From NCBI GenBank assembly GCA_937928005.1, contig CALFVD010000056.1:1-41224 (forward strand): a stretch of 41,224 bases of DNA, given 5' to 3'. The notes under the pieces were generated by a model. It ran no database searches. It saw only the letters and a list, made by a program, of their open reading frames with translations, and was not told where the DNA came from. Source of the stretch: an uncultured Neomegalonema sp. GTDB taxonomy: Bacteria; Pseudomonadota; Alphaproteobacteria; Rhodobacterales; Rhodobacteraceae. This document shows positions 35,458 through 41,224 of this stretch, piece by piece. Both the position numbers and the translations under genes were made by a program. Every line of letters begins with the position of its first letter. The first letter of the stretch is position 1.

Positions 35458-35834
35458 GGGCGCTGGCTTTGCTTGCGGTGCTGTCGCTGTCGGCCTGTGC
35501 GACGCAGAATCTGGAACCAGGACCGGCCAAGATTACGCCGGTTGCACTCGGTGAATTGCAGGGCAGCGAAGCGTTGATTTTCCCTGATGTGGATGTTCCC
35601 ACAGCAGTTGCGGGAGCCGAGAGTTACGCGGCGCAATGCCTGAAGAGTTATCGACGGATCAGCGAGCCGCATGGGTTTTCCCTGCGTAAAAGCGCGGGTG
35701 AACCTTATCTACGTGTCATGGTGGCATCCGTCAGCGAATCCAGCGCACTCGGTATTGGCGGTACGGGCGTAACGCCCGCGCTGAAGGAAGCGATTGCCGG
35801 ATCTGTGCAGGGACGCCTGCGCTGTGCGTCGTGA
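35454..35834 (+). CDS. Small predicted lipoprotein of unknown function
   Basis: The 126-residue product begins [18 protein letters not shown], a signal peptide with the lipobox LSAC, so it should be a lipid-anchored envelope protein (cysteine at residue 15). The rest has a cysteine pair ([10 protein letters not shown] and a terminal LRCAS) and a small-residue stretch [23 protein letters not shown] recognise no family. It is coupled to purQ by ATGA and to dusA by GTGA overlaps, so it is expressed with them, though the functional link is unclear. Confidence 0.7.
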   Translation: MRALALLAVLSLSACATQNLEPGPAKITPVALGELQGSEALIFPDVDVPTAVAGAESYAAQCLKSYRRISEPHGFSLRKSAGEPYLRVMVASVSESSALGIGGTGVTPALKEAIAGSVQGRLRCAS

Positions 35835-36835
35835 GCGCTGTGCGAGCGGCAGCGCGCCTCTCCGTCGCGCCGATGATGGAATGGACCACGCCTCATTGCC
35901 GATTTTTCCATCGTCTGCTGACCCGCCATGCGCTGCTCTACACCGAGATGGTGACGGCCCCGGCGGTTGTTCATGGGGATCGCAAACGGCTGCTTGGGTA
36001 TTCACCTGAAGAGCATCCGGTTGCATTGCAGCTTGGCGGGTCTGATCCGGTATTATTGGCCGAGGCGGTGCGGATTGCCTGTGGTTTTGGGTATGATGAG
36101 ATCAATCTGAATGTCGGTTGCCCATCGGATCGGGTGCAGAATGGCTCCTTTGGGGCGTGCCTGATGCGTGAGCCTGAGTTGGTCGCGCGCTGTGTCGAGG
36201 CGATGGCGGTAGCATCAAATGCCCAAGGCGGGCCGGAAATCACCGTGAAATGCCGGATCGGCGTGGACGATCAGGTGCCTGCGGTCGCGCTGCGTGACTT
36301 TATTGCGACGGTCAGTGGGGCGGGAGTTTCGCGCTTTGCGGTCCATGCTCGCATGGCGTGGTTGCAGGGTTTGTCGCCGAAAGAAAACCGCACGATTCCG
36401 CCGCTGGATTACGATTTGGTGCGACAGGTTCGTGCGGAAAACCCATCACTGCATATCTCACTCAATGGTGGGATTGATACGATTGATGCGGTGGTTGCGC
36501 ATCTTGATGATGGCTTTGATGGCGTGATGATTGGGCGGGCGGCTTACCATGATCCGGTGCGGATGCTGGGGCAGGTCGATCAGCGGGTATTCGGCGCACC
36601 CGCTCGCAACATTAATGCGCGTGATATCATCGAAGCGATGGTAGAATATGCCGCGCGTTCGGATGCGCCGGTTAAAGCGATTGGACGGCATATGCTCGGT
36701 ATGTTTGGTGGACAGCACGGGGCGAAGATATGGCGGCGAACCCTGTCGGAGACGATGCACTTGCCTGAGGCGGGGCCGCATACGTTGATTAATGCTTATG
36801 AGGCGATGAACCGCCGTGCCGTCGTCCATGCTTGA
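35831..36835 (+). CDS. dusA: tRNA-dihydrouridine synthase A
   Basis: The 334-residue product is a DusA-type enzyme that reduces uridines in the D-loop of tRNA with FMN. It shows RLSVAPMMEWTTPHCRFFHR, YTEMVTAPAVVHGDR, LNVGCPSDRVQNGSFGACLM with the catalytic cysteine, CRIGVDDQ, FAVHARMAWLQGLSPKENR and MIGRAAYHDP; these separate it from the DusB encoded at 20276. The start is GTG at 35831 in a 4-bp overlap with the lipoprotein stop; the next gene begins inside its last codons. Confidence 0.95.
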   Translation: MSAVRAAARLSVAPMMEWTTPHCRFFHRLLTRHALLYTEMVTAPAVVHGDRKRLLGYSPEEHPVALQLGGSDPVLLAEAVRIACGFGYDEINLNVGCPSDRVQNGSFGACLMREPELVARCVEAMAVASNAQGGPEITVKCRIGVDDQVPAVALRDFIATVSGAGVSRFAVHARMAWLQGLSPKENRTIPPLDYDLVRQVRAENPSLHISLNGGIDTIDAVVAHLDDGFDGVMIGRAAYHDPVRMLGQVDQRVFGAPARNINARDIIEAMVEYAARSDAPVKAIGRHMLGMFGGQHGAKIWRRTLSETMHLPEAGPHTLINAYEAMNRRAVVHA

Positions 36836-37622
36836 TCATGTGCAGGAATATCGTGAAGACGGCTGGACGGTTTTTGACCGTGATCCGGCGATTGAAGCAT
36901 GGGCGCGCGGCTGTGCCGTAGTGGCGCGTGAGATGCTCGATGATCCGGCATTGGCGCATTGGTATCGCTGTGACGGGACGTGGTTTGCTGGGGTGAACGC
37001 ACTCCCGAATGATATGCAAGGAGCCATGCCGCCGCAGATACCACCGCTATCGGGCATAGCGGTTGATTTTGCGCGTGATACGCTTGGAATGGGTGCTTTC
37101 GCCTGGGACAAGGGGCAGATATCAGTCGTTTTCCCCGATTATCCGAAGCATGGCGCAGAGGATACGGAAGCCAGCTTTCGCTATCGTCTCAATCGCTATG
37201 CCGCCCATGTCGACGGGTTAGAGCGGACAATGCCGGAGCGGCGGCGTAAACTCTCTGAAACCCATAGTTTTCTGCTTGGTTTGCCGCTTGCCGATGCCGA
37301 TGAGGATGAAGGGGCGTTCGTTGTTTGGCGCGGGTCACATGAGATTATGCGCGCGGCATTCCGGGATGCGCTTGATGGGATTGATCCAGCGGAGTGGTTC
37401 ACAGTTGATGTGACGGATGCGTATGTTGAGGCGCGGCGTACCTGCTTTGAGACATGCGAGCCGGTGAGCATAGCGCCGGGACTGGGATCGGCCTATGTAA
37501 TGCATCCATTGGCTTTGCATGGGGTCGCGCCATGGGCATCATCACGGCGTGAACCGCGTATGGTTGCTTATTTCAGGCCCGATGCTTTCGATGGTGATCC
37601 GATGCGCTGGCTTACTGCGTAA
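36828..37622 (+). CDS. Predicted Fe(II)/2-oxoglutarate dioxygenase-like protein
   Basis: The 264-residue product has the spacing of a PhyH-like iron and 2-oxoglutarate dioxygenase: H127-x-D129 in YAAHVDGLE, a second histidine H231 in HPLALHGVAPW and R244 in SRREPRMVAYFRP, with FVVWRGSHEIM between them. If right, it hydroxylates an unknown substrate. I do not recognise a named member. The ATG at 36828 overlaps dusA by 8 bp; a GTG at 36816 would add four residues. There is no clear ribosome binding site, which suggests coupling. The 3' end overlaps the convergent retropepsin gene by 11 bp. Confidence 0.65.
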   Translation: MLDHVQEYREDGWTVFDRDPAIEAWARGCAVVAREMLDDPALAHWYRCDGTWFAGVNALPNDMQGAMPPQIPPLSGIAVDFARDTLGMGAFAWDKGQISVVFPDYPKHGAEDTEASFRYRLNRYAAHVDGLERTMPERRRKLSETHSFLLGLPLADADEDEGAFVVWRGSHEIMRAAFRDALDGIDPAEWFTVDVTDAYVEARRTCFETCEPVSIAPGLGSAYVMHPLALHGVAPWASSRREPRMVAYFRPDAFDGDPMRWLTA

Positions 37623-38277
37623 GGGTCATCGTATTCCCGCTAACGCTGAACCCATGGAGGCGGTTGAGAAAGCTCATGCCAAGAAGGGGTTGGCCGAGTT
37701 TTCCTTCTTCGACGACCAGCGCAGATACGTCGCGAACGATAATCCCATCAATTTCCATTCGTTCGATTTTGATTGGCGCGGCGACCGCCGTGCCGTTGGC
37801 GGTGCCGACCTGTATAATAAAGGACAGGTTGGCGGGGTCATAGCCGAGCGTATCGGCAACGCGATACGGCAGGACGACGCTGGACGCGCCGGTGTCGATC
37901 AGGAAGGTCGCGGGCGTATTATTCACATCGACTTGCACGGAAAAATGTCCATCGACATTACGCCGGAGCGTCACGACACCATCGCCAGCGGGCTGTGCAA
38001 GGGTGGGGAACAACTCACCTTTGACGCGCAGGTAGGCGGTGTTGAGTTCGGTGCGGAAACTGTAGGCGTAGATCAACGCGATCAGGAGCGCGGCCCAGAT
38101 TGCGAGGTATTTGAGCGTCTGACTGATCGAAATGGTGCGCCCAATACCGGTGAGGACCAAGGCGAGAAAGGCGAGCAGGTAGATACCCTGCATCAATGTG
38201 TCGGTGTCGTTGGTCAGCGATGGATCAATGTTGTCGCAACCGACCAATATGATGAATAAGGGCGCGAGGCGGATCAT
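37612..38277 (-). CDS. Retropepsin-like aspartic protease with membrane anchor
   Basis: The 221-residue product matches the bacterial clan AA aspartic protease family (TIGR02281 type). The catalytic motif is F-L-I-D128-T-G-A-S-S in the second half, after RNVDGHFSVQVDVNNTP, and LGMSFLNRLHGFSVSGNTMTL is the family end. The N-terminal part has a lipobox-like ILVGC (cysteine 14) and two membrane segments (about 28-45 and 55-73). A single-domain protease of this type would act as a dimer. The ATG at 38277 overlaps the DUF1289 stop by 4 bp; upstream extension is antisense-type filler. Substrate unknown. Confidence 0.85.
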   Translation of the reverse strand: MIRLAPLFIILVGCDNIDPSLTNDTDTLMQGIYLLAFLALVLTGIGRTISISQTLKYLAIWAALLIALIYAYSFRTELNTAYLRVKGELFPTLAQPAGDGVVTLRRNVDGHFSVQVDVNNTPATFLIDTGASSVVLPYRVADTLGYDPANLSFIIQVGTANGTAVAAPIKIERMEIDGIIVRDVSALVVEEGKLGQPLLGMSFLNRLHGFSVSGNTMTLTQ

Positions 38278-38540
38278 TTTTCGCCTCTCAACCGTGCCGC
38301 CCGACCGCCCCGACGCGGGGCGCGTGAGCCATCGACGCGGGTTGCGCGGGCGGGCAGGGCGTCCATGACCTCGCGGCGCTGTTCGGGCGTATAGCGGGAC
38401 CAGCAGGCGATTTCCTCGCCGCTGCGATAGCACCCCATGCATAGGCGCTCGGTCGGGTGAAGGACGCAAACCTTGACGCAAGGCGACTCGATCTCGTCGC
38501 GCCGCCAGACGGCGTCGGATGGGGAGGGTGTATCTGTCAT
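38274..38540 (-). CDS. DUF1289 small cysteine-rich protein
   Basis: The 88-residue product carries the DUF1289 pattern ESPCVKVCVLHPTERLCMGC followed by RSGEEIACWSRYTPEQRREV. The four cysteines suggest metal or iron-sulfur binding; the role is not established. The arginine-rich tail could bind nucleic acid, which is inference. It sits 9 nt after ruvX and overlaps the protease gene by ATGA. Confidence 0.9.
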   Translation of the reverse strand: MTDTPSPSDAVWRRDEIESPCVKVCVLHPTERLCMGCYRSGEEIACWSRYTPEQRREVMDALPARATRVDGSRAPRRGGRAARLRGEK

Positions 38541-38549
38541 GGGTGCAAG

Positions 38550-39029
38550 CTAGGTCGGGATTACGGGCATCGCAAGGCGTTCGAGAGCGCCGCGTAGGAT
38601 TTCTGCCGCCGCCATCGCGTCGATCCGTTCTGCGCGGGCCTTGCGGTTCATGCCGGTGGCAATCATTGCTTCCTCGGCGGCAACGGAGGAGAGGCGCTCG
38701 TCCCATTGGAGGACGGGCAGGCCAAGCGCCTGCTCGATGCTGCGAGAGAAGGCGCGAACGGATTGGGCGCGCGGGCCTGCGCTACCATCCATATTGACCG
38801 GCATTCCGAGAATGATGCCACGTATTCCGCGTTCCTTAATGATAAGACGCAGGCGGTCGATATCCTCGGTCAATTTGCTACGGGAGATGGTTTCCAGCGG
38901 TGAGGCATGGCCGCGCCCTTCGTCGCTGATGGCGACGCCGATGGTTTTTGTGCCGGGGTCCAGACCGAGGAGTGCGCCATCTGAGCCGGTCATGGCGAGG
39001 AAATCCTCGGGGGATTTTGCGAGCATCAT
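38550..39029 (-). CDS. ruvX: RuvX/YqgF-type RNase H-fold nuclease
   Basis: The 159-residue product belongs to the RuvX (YqgF) family, described as a putative Holliday junction resolvase and also linked to pre-16S rRNA processing. It shows LLGLDPGTKTIGVAISDEGR, GIILGMPVNMDGSAGPRAQSVRAF (in part), QWDERLSSVAAEEAM and ERIDAMAAAEIL, with the acidic residues of an RNase H-like site. The first ATG at 39029 overlaps the ccmI stop by 4 bp; a second in-frame ATG follows directly. Confidence 0.93.
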   Translation of the reverse strand: MMLAKSPEDFLAMTGSDGALLGLDPGTKTIGVAISDEGRGHASPLETISRSKLTEDIDRLRLIIKERGIRGIILGMPVNMDGSAGPRAQSVRAFSRSIEQALGLPVLQWDERLSSVAAEEAMIATGMNRKARAERIDAMAAAEILRGALERLAMPVIPT

Positions 39030-40246
39030 TCCGCAGCCTTGTTCAACCTGTCGAGTGCGGGGGCATCGTCGGCGAAGGTCTTGCGCGCCATTTCGAGGGC
39101 GCTTGTGCGATCATCGGTGCGGCCCATGACGCCATAGGCGCGGATCAGGCGTAGCCAGCCATCTAGGTCGTTGGGGTCTTCGGCAAGGCGTTCGGCAAGG
39201 CCCGCGACCATTCCCTCGATCATCGTGCGGCGGTCGTCTTCGGACATTTCGCCAGCGGCTTCGATATCGCCGCGTGACGGGCCAGGAGCCGGAGTTGGGG
39301 CAGGGCTTGCGGGTGGTTCCAGCCCTAGTTCCTGCGCCGCCTGTGTGGCGTGGCGATGGACTGTTGGTATCCATGGTGCGCTGGCGTCAGCATTGTCTAG
39401 CAACGCCTTCCAAAAGGCATAGGCGGCCTTTGTCTCGCCCCGCTGCGCCAGCGCTAATGCCTTGTAATGGATGAAGAGGGGGTTGGCTTTGTCGAGGTTG
39501 CGCGCCGCATCCGTCGCCGCCTCGGCTTCTGGTGAGACATAGCCATTCGCGGCTAGAATCATCATCTGGATCATACCGCCATAAAGTTCGGTATCGGGTT
39601 CGCCGCCCGCTTCGATCAGTGTCGCGTAATGCCGCCAGCTATCAGAATAACGACCCAAATTAGCGGTTGCTCCGGCAAGCAGGCGGCGACCCTTTAAGTC
39701 GTCTGGATTCTTGGCAAGGAAGGCTTCAAGCTCGGCGATGCTGGCCACATATTGCTTGGCTTCTGGTGTATTGGGCTCGGTGACTTTGGGGGCAAGATTG
39801 TTTTCGTCCAGCAGTGCTTCGGCCTGAACCTGTGACGGACGTTGCGCCATCTGGAAACCGATATCGCTACGTGAGGCGAGGGGCATGTCGGGACGTCCCG
39901 CCTCGCCAATGGCAAGATATACAAAAATTGCGAGTGCAGGGGCACCGAGAGCGGCCATAATGGCGACACCCATGCGCACACCACCGGGCGTGGTCTGTAA
40001 CGCCCCATCGACCTCAGCGGCATCGGTCGCGGCGAGTAGACGGCGCGACACTTCGATCTTTGCGGCCTTGGCCTCCGTTTCGTTTAGGATGCCGCGTGCA
40101 AGATCTTGGTCCAATTCCTGAAGCTGTGCCCGGTAGGCTTGCGCATCATAGGCGGCACGCGAAACACCGGAGCGGGCGCGCAGAAATGGTAGAATGAGGA
40201 CGATAGCCGTGATTATGGCTATTGCCCCTGCGAGGACGATGAACAA
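39026..40246 (-). CDS. ccmI: Cytochrome c biogenesis protein CcmI
   Basis: CcmI (also called CycH) delivers apocytochrome c to the haem ligation complex in the inner membrane. The product has an N-terminal membrane segment (FIVLAGAIAIITAIVLILPF), a cytosolic stretch (YRAQLQELDQDLARGILNETEA), a second membrane segment near RMGVAIMAALGAPALAIFVYL, and a periplasmic TPR-rich part. I place the start at TTG 40246 (406 residues) because GGAG lies 8 nt before it and the membrane segment then comes first; an ATG at 40297 has no ribosome binding site. It heads the ccmI-ruvX-DUF1289-protease operon and diverges from soxB. No other ccm genes are in the window. Confidence 0.88.
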   Translation of the reverse strand: MFIVLAGAIAIITAIVLILPFLRARSGVSRAAYDAQAYRAQLQELDQDLARGILNETEAKAAKIEVSRRLLAATDAAEVDGALQTTPGGVRMGVAIMAALGAPALAIFVYLAIGEAGRPDMPLASRSDIGFQMAQRPSQVQAEALLDENNLAPKVTEPNTPEAKQYVASIAELEAFLAKNPDDLKGRRLLAGATANLGRYSDSWRHYATLIEAGGEPDTELYGGMIQMMILAANGYVSPEAEAATDAARNLDKANPLFIHYKALALAQRGETKAAYAFWKALLDNADASAPWIPTVHRHATQAAQELGLEPPASPAPTPAPGPSRGDIEAAGEMSEDDRRTMIEGMVAGLAERLAEDPNDLDGWLRLIRAYGVMGRTDDRTSALEMARKTFADDAPALDRLNKAAE

Positions 40247-40434
40247 GGTCGTATCTCCGGTTATGGTTCGCACTATGACCCTACTTCGCGCGTGCATGGG
40301 CGACAAGCGGGTGCAATACTTTACGTGCGGTCATGTCGCAATCTTGATGCCGAAAGGCGCTTGCGAAGTGTCACGCGACGCCTGAAATGACCATAACGAC
40401 CAATAACAGACCCCGATAATGTAGGAGCAGGGAC

Positions 40435-41224
40435 ATGAAGCCCAATCCGAAAGCCCGCTATTCGATCTTTAGCCTTGCGCGCAATGCGATGACTGGCCAC
40501 CAAAATTGGGAGCGCGCGTGGCGCTCGCCAGAGCCGAAGAAAGAATACGATGCCATTATCGTTGGCGGCGGCGGGCATGGGCTGGCAACCGCCTATTACC
40601 TCGCCAAAAATCACGGCATAACCAATGTTGCAGTGATCGAAAAAGGATGGATTGGGGGCGGCAATACGGGCCGTAACACGACGATTATTCGCTCGAATTA
40701 TCTTCAGGATTCCTCTGCAGCGTTATTCGAGTTGTCGCGGAGCCTCTACGAAACGTTGTCGCAGGAGTTGAACTATAACATTATGTTCAGCCCACGCGGC
40801 GTGCTGATGCTGGCCCAGACCGAGCATGAGAAGCGGGCATGGCAGCGCACGTTCCACGCTAATCGGGTCAATGGCATCTATACTGAATGGGCGGACCCAA
40901 CGCGGGTAAAGCAGCTATGCCCGATCATCAATATCGACCGGAATGTGCGCTATCCGGTGCTTGGCGGGCTGTGGCAACCGCGTGGCGGCACCGCGCGCCA
41001 TGATGCCGTGGCATGGGGCTTTGCCCGCGCGGCGGACGAGATGGGCGTCGATATCATTCAGAATTGCGAAGTTATCGGGATCGATAACGAAGGCGGCACG
41101 GTTACAGGTGTGCGCACGACCAAGGGCGAAATTAAGTGTAAGAAGCTGGGCATCGTCGTTGCGGGTAACTCAACGCGCCTCGCCGATATGGCCGGGTTCC
41201 GCCTGCCTATCGAAAGCCTTGCCC
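40435..41224 (+). CDS. soxB: Sarcosine oxidase beta subunit (partial)
   Basis: The first 263 codons are present; the gene runs off the window. The product resembles the beta subunit of heterotetrameric sarcosine oxidase, which demethylates sarcosine and passes formaldehyde to tetrahydrofolate. It shows the FAD-binding motif [40 protein letters not shown] (in part), [15 protein letters not shown] and [18 protein letters not shown]; the histidine in RHDAVAW (residue 189) probably corresponds to the covalent FMN site of known enzymes. AGGAG precedes the ATG. The soxD, soxA and soxG genes would be expected just beyond the edge. Confidence 0.93.
   Translation, partial: MKPNPKARYSIFSLARNAMTGHQNWERAWRSPEPKKEYDAIIVGGGGHGLATAYYLAKNHGITNVAVIEKGWIGGGNTGRNTTIIRSNYLQDSSAALFELSRSLYETLSQELNYNIMFSPRGVLMLAQTEHEKRAWQRTFHANRVNGIYTEWADPTRVKQLCPIINIDRNVRYPVLGGLWQPRGGTARHDAVAWGFARAADEMGVDIIQNCEVIGIDNEGGTVTGVRTTKGEIKCKKLGIVVAGNSTRLADMAGFRLPIESLA

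Noticed and set aside
38278-38706. Long N-terminal extension of the retropepsin gene
   Set aside because: It runs through DUF1289 and ruvX in another frame and is arginine-rich filler.
1-41224. CRISPR array, insertion sequence, prophage or ordinary tRNA
   Set aside because: I found no spaced direct-repeat array, transposase, phage gene or tRNA-like T-arm outside the tmRNA; this was by eye only.

Overview
The window reads as chromosomal DNA of an alphaproteobacterium, most likely in or near the Rhodobacterales. The evidence is the order dusB-ntrB-ntrC-ntrY-ntrX-trkA-trkH-hfq-hflX, a fused IspDF enzyme, an alphaproteobacterial-type SspB, an NDUFA9-like protein, a CcmI/RuvX/DUF1289/retropepsin operon, a fused TAXI-TRAP permease, and a circularly permuted two-piece tmRNA with tag ANDNSAPVALAA. 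I cannot name a genus. Coding density is high, and the gene content is mostly housekeeping. I see no insertion sequence, prophage, CRISPR array, rRNA or ordinary tRNA.

Layout. 1-455 has no convincing gene and holds a very AT-rich stretch (199-335). purD (-) and xseA (+) diverge at 1710-1782. A TadG-like protein with a von Willebrand-type domain and a repeat-rich coiled-coil OmpA-domain protein follow, each ended by a clear hairpin, then an NDUFA9-like oxidoreductase. On the minus strand lies a transport operon: TAXI solute-binding protein, an intercistronic terminator, the fused TRAP permease and a coupled GNAT acetyltransferase. At 12716-13030 is the permuted ssrA gene, followed by sspB, so the ribosome-rescue degradation tag and the ClpXP adaptor that should read it are neighbours. 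fumC meets a class III aminotransferase tail to tail. amtB, a PncC/CinA-type amidase, pgpA and ispDF continue on the minus strand.

20276-32301 is a long plus-strand regulatory block: dusB, NtrBC, NtrYX, the Trk potassium system, Hfq and HflX. Several of its genes overlap by 4 bp (ATGA or TTGA). miaA, which in enterobacteria precedes hfq and hflX on the same strand, is here inverted and overlaps the hflX end by 22 bp. After a 536-bp gap with several RNA hairpins comes a purine operon (purC-purS-purQ) that continues by start/stop overlaps into a small lipoprotein, dusA and an unrecognised dioxygenase-like protein. A minus-strand operon ccmI-ruvX-DUF1289-retropepsin follows. The window ends inside a sarcosine oxidase beta-subunit gene.

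The most informative non-protein features are the tmRNA, the terminator inside the TAXI-TRAP operon, a hairpin covering the aminotransferase ribosome binding site, and a cluster of inverted repeats upstream of amtB. I did not find a wholly new multigene system. The least explained items are the repeat-bearing coiled-coil OmpA protein, the lone TadG-like protein, and the lipoprotein and dioxygenase-like genes attached to the purine operon.
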